Source: Shewanella putrefaciens | GTDB lineage: Bacteria; Pseudomonadota; Gammaproteobacteria; Enterobacterales; Shewanellaceae | Direction of reading: 5' to 3' | Length of the DNA: 64,000 nt | Assembly: GCF_016406305.1 (NCBI RefSeq) | Contig: NZ_CP066369.1 | Location: 4,358,501 to 4,422,500, forward strand | Shown here: one piece after another, positions 9,637-18,651 of the stretch | Layout: each line of letters opens with the position of its first letter | Position numbering within the stretch: position 1 is the stretch's first letter | The notes under the pieces: generated by a model | The model's input: the letters and a program-made list of their open reading frames with translations, nothing else | What the model was told of the DNA's origin: nothing | The model's database searches: none | Position numbers and translations under genes: made by a program

Positions 9637-10004
9637 CTTGAATACCCCATGGATAATCCGTTCAAATTGATGACATTAAAGGGCACCCAATGTGAACATA
9701 GGCTGAACATATTTATCCGCTGCTATTCAGCCAACAATACGTTCAGCGTTAATTCATCTGCCTTAAATAACACTAAGGTGCATAGCCTGGGCTAAGGATA
9801 AGACTCGCTCACTGTGGATCAGTTCAGCCAGCTCACAAGAAGGGCTAACCTGCGTGATTATCCCAGTGAATTTTGAAGGAATTATGCTAACCCATTGGTC
9901 GATCTCTAGGCGTTTGTTTAGGTGATAAGGTATTCTTAGTCGACTCGATAAGTTATTCACCTATCTATTTGCGTAAGATCGCCGAACATTCGCGGGTACC
10001 CGAT
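9637..10004. other. Divergent intergenic region upstream of PepSY-RR-HK operon
   Basis: About 368 bases between the divergent GlyGly-CTERM gene and the PepSY gene. It holds the PhoP-box-like repeat at 9693-9709 and a weaker plus-strand match, CGTTCA-N5-AATTCA at 9740-9756, which could serve the PepSY/two-component operon. I see no small gene in the rest. Confidence 0.45.
9693..9709 (-). promoter_or_regulatory. PhoP-box-like direct repeat upstream of the GlyGly-CTERM gene
   Basis: Read on the minus strand this is TGTTCA-GCCTA-TGTTCA: two identical hexamers separated by five bases (11-bp period), the architecture of the enteric PhoP box (K-GTTTA-N5-K-GTTTA) with one base changed. Its proximal edge is 57 bases from the ATG at 9636. 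The DUF3300 gene has the same element at the same distance and orientation. Confidence 0.65.
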
Positions 10005-10307
10005 ATGAAACTTGGTTTGACACTGCCACTGATCGCTTGCTTGTGCTTCTCCTTTAGCTGCATGGCGGGAAATGATAAACAGGATGATCGCAACCAGCCT
10101 CGCAATCAAGGGGCTAAGCAGGAGCAGCGTCGTCTCGTGGTTAACAGCCCAGATCAGGCCGTGGCTATGGTGCAGCGCCAATACCGTGGCAAAGTGCTGA
10201 GTGTGCAGTCGAGTGGCTCTGGCTATCGCGTCAAAATCCTCAATAACGATGGGCAGGTCTTTTCTGTATCGGTTGATGCCGCCACGGGCCGGGTGTCGAG
10301 GAACTAA
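10005..10307 (+). CDS. Small periplasmic PepSY-domain protein
   Basis: 100 residues from the ATG at 10005; an in-frame TTG at 9969 gives a worse start because the signal peptide begins at MKLGLTLPLIACLCFSFSCM. The mature part has a polar linker (DKQDDRNQPRNQGAKQEQ) and then a PepSY-like module: SPDQAVAMVQRQYRGKVLSV, SSGSGYRVKILNNDGQVFSV and DAATGRVSRN. It is exported, perhaps held at the membrane by the cysteine near the end of the hydrophobic segment, although no clean lipobox is visible. It sits two bases upstream of the response regulator gene, so it is part of that operon and may modulate the sensor kinase; that role is inference. Confidence 0.85.
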   Translation: MKLGLTLPLIACLCFSFSCMAGNDKQDDRNQPRNQGAKQEQRRLVVNSPDQAVAMVQRQYRGKVLSVQSSGSGYRVKILNNDGQVFSVSVDAATGRVSRN

Positions 10308-10309
10308 CT

Positions 10310-11005
10310 ATGCGACTCTTATTGGTTGAAGATGATATAGAACTACAGAGCAACTTAAAGCAACACCTGCTCGACGCCAATTACAGCATAGATGTTGCGA
10401 GTGATGGCGAAGAGGGGCTGTTTCAAGCGCTTGAATATAATTACGACGCCGCCATTATCGATGTCGGCTTACCCAAACTCGACGGTATCGCGCTGATCCG
10501 CAGCGTGCGTCAAAAAGAGCGCGATTTCCCAATATTAATCCTCACCGCGAGGGACAGTTGGCAAGACAAAGTCGAGGGCCTAGACGCCGGTGCCGACGAT
10601 TACCTGACAAAGCCGTTTCATCCCCAAGAGCTAGTCGCCCGCCTAAAAGCGCTGATCCGCCGCTCGGCAGGTAAGGCGAGCCCGTTGATTTATAATGGCC
10701 CTTTTAGTTTGAATACCAGTAGTTTAGAAGTACGTAAGGGTGAACAGCTGATTAATCTCAGCGGCTCCGAATACAAATTATTCGAAATCTTTATGCTGCA
10801 TCAGGGTGAAGTGAAATCGAAAACCGTGCTCACGGAACATATTTATGATCAGGATTTTGATTTGGACTCCAATGTTATCGAAGTCTTTATCCGCCGCCTA
10901 CGCAAAAAGCTCGACCCTGATAATCAATACAATCTGATTGAGACCCTGCGCGGCCAAGGTTACCGCCTAAGAGTGTTAACCCCAGAGCAAGGCGCCGATG
11001 AGTAA
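10310..11005 (+). CDS. PhoP-like response regulator
   Basis: 231 residues, OmpR/PhoB family. Receiver: VEDD at 6-9, phospho-acceptor D51 in AIIDVGLPKLDG, and the stretch LTARDSWQDKVEGLDAGADD followed by YLTKPFHPQE, closely matching enteric PhoP (ESWQDKVE). The winged helix ends SNVIEVFIRRLRKKLDP and ETLRGQGYRLRVL. It shares an 8-base overlap (ATGAGTAA) with the kinase gene, implying translational coupling. PhoP-box-like repeats before the two neighbouring envelope-protein genes suggest local targets. The PhoP name is by resemblance; the signal in this organism is unknown. Confidence 0.92.
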   Translation: MRLLLVEDDIELQSNLKQHLLDANYSIDVASDGEEGLFQALEYNYDAAIIDVGLPKLDGIALIRSVRQKERDFPILILTARDSWQDKVEGLDAGADDYLTKPFHPQELVARLKALIRRSAGKASPLIYNGPFSLNTSSLEVRKGEQLINLSGSEYKLFEIFMLHQGEVKSKTVLTEHIYDQDFDLDSNVIEVFIRRLRKKLDPDNQYNLIETLRGQGYRLRVLTPEQGADE

Positions 11006-12362
11006 ACGCGCCTTGGCATGGCAACTGCTAAATTCCCTTAAAACACGGCTCGTTCTCAGTGCGCTGCTGTTTATCTTAGTGCTACTGCCGCTGATTGGCG
11101 TCGCCCTCAACGACGCCTTTACCGAGCAGGTAAAGAGTGCGGCTAAAAATGAACTCAGTGCCTATGTTTATTCCATTCTGGCGGTCACTGAGGTGGAAAA
11201 TAGGCAAATTTCCATCCCTGAATTAGTGCTTGAAAACCGATTTAACCTTATTCAATCAGGGCTTTATGCCATTGCAACTACCGAAGGCACAGGCGATAAG
11301 CAGGCGATAGTGTGGCATTCCCAATCCTTTATGGGCATCTCTCCTCCGGCCCATTTCACTATTCCTCCCACGGGTAAAAGCGCCTTTGAGCAAATCGAAC
11401 TCACGGCTCAGCCCCACCTGATTTATAGCTTCAGTGTGAGCTTTGCCAGCCAGAATGAAAATGTGCCCGTGACCATACACATCATTAAGGATGAGCGAGA
11501 GTTTCAGCAACAAATTGACCAATTTAATCAACAGCTTTGGACTTGGTTAGCGATCCTTATGCTGGTCATGCTCGTGTTCCAACTGAGTTGGTTATTGTGG
11601 ACACTCAGGCCGCTGGCACGCTTCACCCAAGAACTCCACGATGTTGAGCAAGGCAAGTCAATCCAATTAAGCAGCCAATATCCCAATGAATTACAGGCGG
11701 TAGCGAGGCAGCTTAATATCCTGCTCAATACCGAACAAACCCAACGCAAGCGCTATCGCAATGCCTTGGCCGATCTGGCCCATAGCCTGAAAACGCCACT
11801 GGCGGTGATCAAAAGCCAAGCCGATCTGAGCGAAGCCTCGAGCGAGCAAGTGTCTAATATCAGTCGGATCATTAGCCATCAGCTCAAGCGCGCCCAGACT
11901 GCCGCAGCGGCCTCTTGGCATTTGGGGACCAGGGTCGATGAGGTCGCGGCCAAACTGCTGCGAACCTTAGCGAAAATCTACCGAGAGCCGCAGATCAATC
12001 TGACTGCAGATATGGCGGAGCACGCGGTATTTAAGGGGGATGAAGCCGATCTCACTGAAATATTAGGCAACCTGCTCGACAATGCCTGTAAGGCGGCGAA
12101 GTCCACCGTCAAATTAACCGTCACGGGTGATGCCTACCAATTGCAGATCTGTATCGAAGACGATGGCCCAGGGATCAGTGAAGCAGTAAAAACTCAAATC
12201 TTTGAACGGGGGATCCGTGCCGATTCCTATCACCAAGGAAATGGCATTGGATTGGCGATTGTCCGTGATTTAGTTGACAGCTATAACGGCAGAATTTCAG
12301 TTTCGCGCTCAGAATCCTTAGGTGGCGCCCAATTTAACCTTAGCTTTATCCACTCTGCTTAA
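10998..12362 (+). CDS. PhoQ-like sensor histidine kinase
   Basis: 454 residues. Membrane helices at about 18-36 and 183-202 enclose a periplasmic sensor of about 145 residues; the second is followed by a HAMP region (LRPLARFTQELHDVEQG). The H box is LADLAHSLKTPLAVIKSQAD with H262; SLKTPLAV is the PhoQ signature rather than the usual HELRTPL. N box GNLLDNACKAA, G1 EDDGPGIS and G2 GNGIGLAIVRDLVDSY are intact. In enteric bacteria PhoQ senses low Mg2+, acid and cationic peptides, and acidic clusters face the membrane; here the sensor is only mildly acidic, so the ligand may differ. Last gene of the PepSY-RR-HK operon. Confidence 0.92.
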   Translation: MSKRALAWQLLNSLKTRLVLSALLFILVLLPLIGVALNDAFTEQVKSAAKNELSAYVYSILAVTEVENRQISIPELVLENRFNLIQSGLYAIATTEGTGDKQAIVWHSQSFMGISPPAHFTIPPTGKSAFEQIELTAQPHLIYSFSVSFASQNENVPVTIHIIKDEREFQQQIDQFNQQLWTWLAILMLVMLVFQLSWLLWTLRPLARFTQELHDVEQGKSIQLSSQYPNELQAVARQLNILLNTEQTQRKRYRNALADLAHSLKTPLAVIKSQADLSEASSEQVSNISRIISHQLKRAQTAAAASWHLGTRVDEVAAKLLRTLAKIYREPQINLTADMAEHAVFKGDEADLTEILGNLLDNACKAAKSTVKLTVTGDAYQLQICIEDDGPGISEAVKTQIFERGIRADSYHQGNGIGLAIVRDLVDSYNGRISVSRSESLGGAQFNLSFIHSA

Positions 12363-12426
12363 CCTTTACTTTCAATAAGATAGATTAATTAATTCCACGC
12401 AATAAAACATTTACGCCGATAAAACA

Positions 12427-12443
12427 CTTTCAGCTTATGTTCA
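12427..12443 (+). promoter_or_regulatory. PhoP-box-like repeat upstream of the DUF3300 gene
   Basis: CTTTCA-GCTTA-TGTTCA, the same hexamer-N5-hexamer element as at 9693-9709 (minus strand). It ends 57 bases before the ATG at 12500, and 12 bases before a TATGAT -10 candidate (12456-12461). It therefore occupies the -35 region, as at PhoP-activated promoters. Confidence 0.65.
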
Positions 12444-12499
12444 TATTCAAACGCCTATGATGCCAATAACATCCTCAAACAGGATTATTGGAGTAAATC

Positions 12500-14017
12500 A
12501 TGAACAGACTACATAGATGGAACTGGCTAGTATTATCGGTGGCATTAGTCGCCCTGCCTTTCACTACGCCGACCCAAGCCGCGGGCGTATCGGTCAGCCA
12601 AGGTTCAAGTGCCGCAATTGGCCAGGCCGAACTCGAGCAAATGTTAGCGCCGATTGCACTCTATCCCGACAGTTTGTTGAGCCATATTCTGATTGCCTCT
12701 ACCTATCCACTCGAAGTGGTACAAGCAAATCGCTGGTTGGAGGGCCGCCCTAAATTATCGGTCGAACAGCGAATGTCACAGGCAGAGGTAAAGGACTGGG
12801 ATCCTAGCATCAAAGCCCTACTGGCCTTTCCGACTGTACTGCAAAAAATGAGTGAAGATCTGGACTGGACCCAAAGATTAGGGGAGGCCTTTTTAGCCGA
12901 TGAAGCCCAAGTGATGGATGGTATTCAGTCACTTAGACAACAGGCGGATAAAGCGGATAGTCTGGCAAATATGGACAATATGGCGATTACCCGCGCCAAT
13001 AACCAGATCATCATAGAGCCAGTGCAACGGGAAATTGTCTATGTGCCCTATTACGATCCCCGAGTCGTCTACGGCACCTGGCGCTGGGGTGTGGCTTATC
13101 CCCCAGTGTATTGGGAGTTTGGTGGTTATGTGGGCTACCCTTACCGCCCAAGCCAGAGTTACTTTTACTGGTCACCCGGGATCCATATTTCCTTTAACTA
13201 TTTTTTCAGCTCATTCCACTGGCATAACCACAGGGTCGTCGTGATTGACCACCATCATTCACACCACTATCGCCCACGGGAAAGATACAGTGTTAGCCAT
13301 GGCGCACAACCCTGGAAACATAAGCCAGAACACCGACGTGGCGTCGTCTATCGCAACCCAGTGGTGAAGCAACGCTACTATAACGACAAACACTACAACG
13401 ACAATAAGTTCCGCGGGCGCGATTCCCACTCCAGTGGTAGCGGCCAGCACTTCACTAGCCAATACTCGAAATCGAGGGAACAGCAAAATGCAGGTTATCA
13501 ACGTGACCACAAGGGCTATGACAAGAACCATGATAAGGACAGAGGCAACAACTATAGCCGTGAGCGCGCACCGAGTTTCCAACATACTCAGGCCGAGTTA
13601 AAAGAGCGTCGTTCTGCGCCGATGAACTCAGCCCAAGCTAAAAAGGAAGGTTACCCAAAAGAGCGTGACGGCAATGCCCGCCATGATAATCAAGTAAGAC
13701 AAATGCAGGCTAAAACATCGAGGGAACAAGCTAAGGACAACCCACAGAGACAGTATCAAAGCCGAGAACAGCAACCGCGTAACTTCGAGACTCGCACTCA
13801 GCCACAGAGGCAAGAAACACGCCCCGAGGTGAGACGCGCCGAACCGCAACGCGTGGAGCAACCTCGTCAATCGATACCAAAGCAAGCCGCGCCAAGGCAG
13901 CGGGAAGAGACCAAAGTCAGACAGAATGATTCACGCCAAAATATGCAAACGGCCCGTAGTGCGGAGCATAATCAAGGCAGATCGACCCAAAGCCAGGAAC
14001 GACGCCACAGGGAATAA
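12500..14017 (+). CDS. Exported DUF3300 protein with long basic/Gln-rich tail
   Basis: 505 residues with a signal peptide (WLVLSVALVALPFTTPTQAA, residues about 9-28). The DUF3300 core is clear: LEQMLAPIALYPDSLLSHIL near residue 45, VVQANRWLEG, WDPSIKALLAFPTVLQKM, then the aromatic strand REIVYVPYYDPRVVYGTW near residue 180. A Tyr/Trp/His-rich section (about 195-265, including HHHSHH) follows. The last 240 residues are low-complexity, rich in Gln, Arg, Lys and His, probably disordered and perhaps nucleic-acid-, metal- or wall-binding. The function of the family is unknown. It lies 137 bases downstream of the PhoQ-like gene behind its own PhoP-box-like element. The SD GGAG lies just before the ATG. 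Confidence 0.88.
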   Translation: MNRLHRWNWLVLSVALVALPFTTPTQAAGVSVSQGSSAAIGQAELEQMLAPIALYPDSLLSHILIASTYPLEVVQANRWLEGRPKLSVEQRMSQAEVKDWDPSIKALLAFPTVLQKMSEDLDWTQRLGEAFLADEAQVMDGIQSLRQQADKADSLANMDNMAITRANNQIIIEPVQREIVYVPYYDPRVVYGTWRWGVAYPPVYWEFGGYVGYPYRPSQSYFYWSPGIHISFNYFFSSFHWHNHRVVVIDHHHSHHYRPRERYSVSHGAQPWKHKPEHRRGVVYRNPVVKQRYYNDKHYNDNKFRGRDSHSSGSGQHFTSQYSKSREQQNAGYQRDHKGYDKNHDKDRGNNYSRERAPSFQHTQAELKERRSAPMNSAQAKKEGYPKERDGNARHDNQVRQMQAKTSREQAKDNPQRQYQSREQQPRNFETRTQPQRQETRPEVRRAEPQRVEQPRQSIPKQAAPRQREETKVRQNDSRQNMQTARSAEHNQGRSTQSQERRHRE

Positions 14018-14034
14018 GCCGCCCTAATAAGCGG

Positions 14035-17000
14035 CTACAAATTTCGCTCGATAAAGCACAAACACTCTTCGGCGACTAGGGGTTTACTAAAATAATATCC
14101 CTGCACTAAGTCACACCCCATGCTTGAGAGTAATACCAGCTGCGCTTCATTTTCGACCCCTTCGGCAACCACAGTTAGCCCTAGCTCATGGGACATTGAA
14201 ATAGTGGCGGCGCTGATGGCGGCATCGTTTGGGTCGCTCTCGATATCCTTAACAAAGGATCTATCCAGTTTTAACCTGTCTAAGGGCAGGAGTTTTAAAT
14301 AGGACAAGGATGAATAACCCGTCCCAAAATCATCGATAGCGAGTTCAATCCCCTGGCTGCGTAGCTCAGCTAGTAAGCGGGCATTTTGCTCCGGATATTG
14401 CATCGCCACACTTTCAGTGATTTCAAGCTCCAACGCCCCTTTGCCTAAATTGTATTTAGCCAACACATTGGTGATGTCGGTAACGATAGTCTCTTTACGT
14501 AATTGATGTGCCGACAGATTCACCGCCATCCTCAGCCCCACAGCACCGGCGCGGCGCCAATCGGCTAACTGTGCCATGGCGGTCTCCAGCACCCATTGGC
14601 CTATGGGAATGATCATGTCAATTTCTTCGGCGATGGAAATAAAACGATCTGGCGCAATTAAACCAAATTCAGGATGTTGCCAGCGTACTAAGGCTTCGAC
14701 ACTCACCACTTGCCCTGTTTGAATATCGATCTGCGGCTGATAATGCAGCCTTAATTCATCACGGACGAGCACTTGCCTTAAGCCAGTTTCAATATGTTGC
14801 CGCTCGGTCACTGAGGTGTTCATGGCCGAGGTGAAAAACTGATAGTTATTCCGCCCCGCCGCCTTAGCTCGATACATGGCCATATCGGCATTTTTCATCA
14901 AAGCCTCAACACTGTCACCATCATTGGGGAATAAACTGATCCCTATGCTGGGTGATGAGTGTAATGGTTTATTATCAATGATATAGACTTGACTCAAACC
15001 ATCGCGCAATGCCTCGGCAATCGTGGCAACCCCATCGTGATTGATATCTGATAACACGACCACAAACTCATCGCCGCCAAGACGCGCCACAATATCACTA
15101 CTACCGACCACAGTCTTTAGGCGACGCGCCACCTCCAATAGCAGCAAATCTCCAATATGGTGGCCCAAGGTATCGTTGATATTTTTAAAGTGGTCCATAT
15201 CGATAAACATCACGGCTATCTGGCTTTTGGATGCCAATGCCTCCTGGAACACCATTTCGAGGCGCGACTGCAAACTGAGTCGATTAGGCAGCAATGTCAG
15301 CGAATCATGGTGGGCGAGGAAATGAATGCGCTCCTCATTGACTTTACGCTCGCTAATATCGGTGAAACTGCCAATATAGTGGCTTACCGTGCCCGATTCA
15401 TCTCGCACCACGGACATCATCAGCCACTTAGGAAAATCGTATCCATCTCGGTGACGATCCCACACTTCCCCTTGCCAAAATCCCGTTTGCTCGAGCGCGG
15501 CGCGCACTTGGGTATCTAGGCTTTTATCGGTACGCTCCGCCTCTAAGAATCGGCAGTTTTTACCAATAATTTCATCCCTAGAGTAACCCGTTATACGGGT
15601 GAAGGCGGTATTCACATCCACAATAATATCGTTGGCATCGGTAATAGTGATGCCCTCGCCACTCTGCTGAAACACCTGCGCCAACAGATTGACCCGCGCA
15701 GTAGTGCGTTCTTGTTCGGTAATATCTTCGACGATAAACAGGATTAACGGTTCACCATTTGCCGCCGTCACTAAAGCGCCATTGAGGCGCACCGCGATTA
15801 ACTGGCCATTCTTATGGCGATAATGCTTTTGATAAGGGCCGTAACGGCGGGTGCTTTTTAAACGATCTAATTGCTCGGCTTCGCTCGACTGATAGCGTAT
15901 TGGCGTTAACTCCCAGGGTTCGAGTCGATTTAACTCTTCGAGGGTGTAACCCGTAATATCAACAAAGGCTGGGTTTACCGCAACAAATTGCCCATCCTCA
16001 AGGCGCTTAAGGACGTGCCCAACGGGCGCCTTGTCGAATAAACTGCGGTATTTTTGCTCGCTTTCACTCAAAGTGGCCTGAAAAGCTTGGCTACGGGCGA
16101 TTTCTTTCGATAACGCCATGGTTTTTTCGGTCACTTTTTCGGCAATACGATGGCGTTCACCGGAAGAAACTAGGGTCATGCCCCCCACAACGGCGCAGGT
16201 GATAAAGGCCAGAAGCAACATGAGTAACGATAGGCTAAAGGTATCCCCCATCAGCGTGGCATAGGATTGGTAGATCACTATGTGCCAATTGCGGTCGGCT
16301 AACATCAGATTAGTTTGAAAATATTGCCCCATTCTGTCGCTATAAACCCTGCCGGAAAACTCGGGGAAATCTTTTTGGCTATTGGCGTAGAGCAAGGTAC
16401 CGCCCGCACTGGTATCGGTCAGTTTCCAGTGCAAACCTTGCACTCTTTCCACCCCATTAATAATTTCCCGTAGATCTATGACGGCCGAACAAAATCCCGA
16501 AATATTTCCTAATCTGTCAAAGACAGGGGCGATAAGCAACGAAGCGCCTGGGCCATTAGGATCCTGAGTTAATTGGATTTTTTCCGTCATTACCGGCGTT
16601 AGCGTGGCACGGACTTTGGCAATCGCAGCGGCGCGGGTGGGCTCGCTATTAAGATCGAGCCCGAGGGCGGCTTCATTCCCACGCAGCGGCTGTATATACA
16701 TTACTGGCACTAACCAGCCATCGGCATTGATATGCCAATCCGCTGGGCGCTTAATTTGATAGGGGCCAGCAAGGGCATCGCGGGCCGCCGCTTCAAAACT
16801 CTCTTTATCTTCCACTGGAACTAAGGGCGACCAAGACCAGGCACGAAAGCCCTCCGCCTGCAGCTGATTGCGCTTACCAAACTGGATAAACTCAGCCTCA
16901 GAAACCCGTTCGCTATTATCGAATAGGCTCGCTAGGGCGACGATTTGCTGTAGGTTAGCTCCTTGAAAGCTCTTGATATCACTAATGATAGCGTTAGATT

Positions 17001-17703
17001 GAATTTGAAACTTATCCTGCAACTGCTGGCGTTGGTTGATATCTGAGTAGTAATAAATCCCCACACACAATAAAAACCCGACCAACAGTGGAACCCCCGT
17101 TTGAATACGTCGAGACCGCCAGATAGCTCTAGGATCGAACACCAACATAATCAAAGGAATAAAGATCACTGCCCCGAGCAAATCCCCCATCCACCAATTG
17201 AGCAGACTGCCAAGTAAATCGGCACGGGGAATAGTGCCATTAGCGACTAAGGCTAAATTCCCAAATAGCGTGGCTATCAAGCAAGTGAAGCTTAAGCTCA
17301 GGCAGGATTTTATAACGGTATTGGGTCTATCTAAGGTCACCAGATGGTCGATACGGCGAAGAACATGGGCCGAGACAACCGCCTGCAGAGCAGAACCGAA
17401 TGCGATGGCCATGGGCAACCATCCCCAGTGTGTCAGCCCGCCCACATTGATATTAAGCAGCACTGAACCCACCACCACTCCAATCCAAGGAGCGTATTCT
17501 TTCCATAGAATGCAAGCCGCGATGGCAATCCCTGCCGCAGGCCAAATTGCCGCCGAGTAACCAGGGGGCAGCGCAATCATCAAGCCCATTTTACCCACAA
17601 CAAAATAGGCTAAGGCAATGCAGAAATTAACCCTAAGGTAGTGGCTAAATGATTTAATATACAATCCCTTCGCGCTGATACATACAGTGTTACGAATAGG
17701 CAT
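14035..17703 (-). CDS. MASE1-CHASE-PAS-PAS-GGDEF-EAL c-di-GMP protein
   Basis: 1222 residues. Order: MASE1 multi-helix membrane sensor (about 25-235), periplasmic CHASE domain (about 245-480, with GFRAWSWSPLVP), another helix near 510, two PAS domains (about 555-670 and 685-800), GGDEF, and a C-terminal EAL. The cyclase motif GGDEF is intact in DIVARLGGDEFVVVL, but the inhibitory I-site RxxD reads GSSD, so feedback inhibition by product is probably lost. EAL is also complete: EALVRW, NLSAHQ, ELEITE, IDDFGTGYSS, LKLDRSF, AEGVE. Both activities are possible; which dominates cannot be read from the sequence. Starts at the ATG at 17701-17703. The gene is convergent with the DUF3300 gene (17 bases between stops). 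Confidence 0.93.
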   Translation of the reverse strand: MPIRNTVCISAKGLYIKSFSHYLRVNFCIALAYFVVGKMGLMIALPPGYSAAIWPAAGIAIAACILWKEYAPWIGVVVGSVLLNINVGGLTHWGWLPMAIAFGSALQAVVSAHVLRRIDHLVTLDRPNTVIKSCLSLSFTCLIATLFGNLALVANGTIPRADLLGSLLNWWMGDLLGAVIFIPLIMLVFDPRAIWRSRRIQTGVPLLVGFLLCVGIYYYSDINQRQQLQDKFQIQSNAIISDIKSFQGANLQQIVALASLFDNSERVSEAEFIQFGKRNQLQAEGFRAWSWSPLVPVEDKESFEAAARDALAGPYQIKRPADWHINADGWLVPVMYIQPLRGNEAALGLDLNSEPTRAAAIAKVRATLTPVMTEKIQLTQDPNGPGASLLIAPVFDRLGNISGFCSAVIDLREIINGVERVQGLHWKLTDTSAGGTLLYANSQKDFPEFSGRVYSDRMGQYFQTNLMLADRNWHIVIYQSYATLMGDTFSLSLLMLLLAFITCAVVGGMTLVSSGERHRIAEKVTEKTMALSKEIARSQAFQATLSESEQKYRSLFDKAPVGHVLKRLEDGQFVAVNPAFVDITGYTLEELNRLEPWELTPIRYQSSEAEQLDRLKSTRRYGPYQKHYRHKNGQLIAVRLNGALVTAANGEPLILFIVEDITEQERTTARVNLLAQVFQQSGEGITITDANDIIVDVNTAFTRITGYSRDEIIGKNCRFLEAERTDKSLDTQVRAALEQTGFWQGEVWDRHRDGYDFPKWLMMSVVRDESGTVSHYIGSFTDISERKVNEERIHFLAHHDSLTLLPNRLSLQSRLEMVFQEALASKSQIAVMFIDMDHFKNINDTLGHHIGDLLLLEVARRLKTVVGSSDIVARLGGDEFVVVLSDINHDGVATIAEALRDGLSQVYIIDNKPLHSSPSIGISLFPNDGDSVEALMKNADMAMYRAKAAGRNNYQFFTSAMNTSVTERQHIETGLRQVLVRDELRLHYQPQIDIQTGQVVSVEALVRWQHPEFGLIAPDRFISIAEEIDMIIPIGQWVLETAMAQLADWRRAGAVGLRMAVNLSAHQLRKETIVTDITNVLAKYNLGKGALELEITESVAMQYPEQNARLLAELRSQGIELAIDDFGTGYSSLSYLKLLPLDRLKLDRSFVKDIESDPNDAAISAATISMSHELGLTVVAEGVENEAQLVLLSSMGCDLVQGYYFSKPLVAEECLCFIERNL

Positions 17704-18071
17704 AATGCCCTATTCACCGAATCAATCTCAAGCCCAGTGATAGGACTCAGTCGATTTAATGAAAGTGAATTTTAACCAAAATAGATCTTAACGAAAGCGG
17801 ATCACTTTGCCGCCGGGCCAATTCACGTACAAACTCACACTTTTACATTTTTTGAGATACCAGATGGTTTCAAAATGGTTAAATCTGTAAAAAAATACCA
17901 CTTATTCGGTTTTAATTAAGGTTTTTTTAATATTTATCCCCTTTTTAGCAGGGGATCCGCTTTCATTCAATACTCGCTTCTTGTTATCCTCCGGCCGCAT
18001 AAAAAAGTTTCATGCTGAATATTTTTTATTCAGTTAGTTGACCCATGTTCTCGTTCAACCGGATCTATTAA
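17704..18071. other. Intergenic region, no gene seen
   Basis: About 368 AT-rich bases between the divergent MASE1 protein gene and a doubtful plus-strand ORF. Long T and A runs (for example 17930-17955) but no hairpin or convincing promoter recognised. Confidence 0.4.
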
Positions 18072-18461
18072 TTGAAATTTGTCCTTAGCCAACTCAGCGC
18101 TGAAGGATTGAACCAAGCGGTTCGATTTTCCAACTTCAGTATGCCAAACTTAGCCCTACTTTTTGGGTTACTGTTTGTGCTGCCCGCGGCCGACTTAGTG
18201 TCGGTGATGGTCGGCGGCTGCATCGATATTGGTGAGTTAATCACCCTAAGCGATAGTTTTTTAATTGAGTTCTTCGGCGCTACCCTGCTGAGCGTTTTAC
18301 TACTCAACCCCCAGATTATTAAGCAATTGTGGAATCTGTTCGACAATGGCTTTAAGTTTTCCAACAACTTAAATTTAGCAAACGCTAACCCGCTTTTAGC
18401 ACCCCCAAGGCTAAAATCCCTCGAGCACCTCGCGCACGGTTGTCGCGCCCCACCATTGTAA
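18072..18461 (+). CDS. Hypothetical small membrane protein (doubtful)
   Basis: 129 codons from a TTG at 18072, or 106 from the ATG at 18141. The translation has two hydrophobic stretches (NLALLFGLLFVLPAADLVSVM and IEFFGATLLSVLLL) followed by a polar, Asn/Leu-rich tail. No family recognised. The opposite strand is also open here for 163 codons, so openness alone is weak evidence; hydrophobic character favours the plus strand. It lies about 190 bases upstream of cyoA in the same direction. It may be a real small membrane protein or chance. Confidence 0.35.
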   Translation: MKFVLSQLSAEGLNQAVRFSNFSMPNLALLFGLLFVLPAADLVSVMVGGCIDIGELITLSDSFLIEFFGATLLSVLLLNPQIIKQLWNLFDNGFKFSNNLNLANANPLLAPPRLKSLEHLAHGCRAPPL

Positions 18462-18634
18462 CCCTCTGTTTTAAAATTCAAATTTAGCATTAAGCGCTGA
18501 AAGTCGATCCTCGATCTTGCATTGGGGTGGCAGGCATTTTTGTGCCGCGCTCGAGCCACTTCGGATTTTCCTTCGGATAACGCCGCTTAATGCTACTGCC
18601 AATCTCTCTGGGCAGAGTTGTAAACCTTAGGGTT

Positions 18635-18651
18635 AGAGGAATCTTCCTTTG
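18635..18651 (+). promoter_or_regulatory. Ribosome-binding site fixing a TTG start for cyoA
   Basis: AGAGGA (18635-18640) is placed eight bases before TTG at 18649-18651. There is no ATG near that keeps the lipoprotein signal peptide, so TTG is the start. Confidence 0.75.

Noticed and set aside
13259..13585. 108-codon hydrophobic minus-strand frame inside the DUF3300 gene
   Set aside because: Antisense of the His/Tyr-rich section; its hydrophobic look arises from complementary codons.
18068..18559. 163-codon minus-strand frame upstream of cyoA
   Set aside because: Highly basic, mixed composition with no domain or signal; it overlaps the more plausible hydrophobic plus-strand frame.
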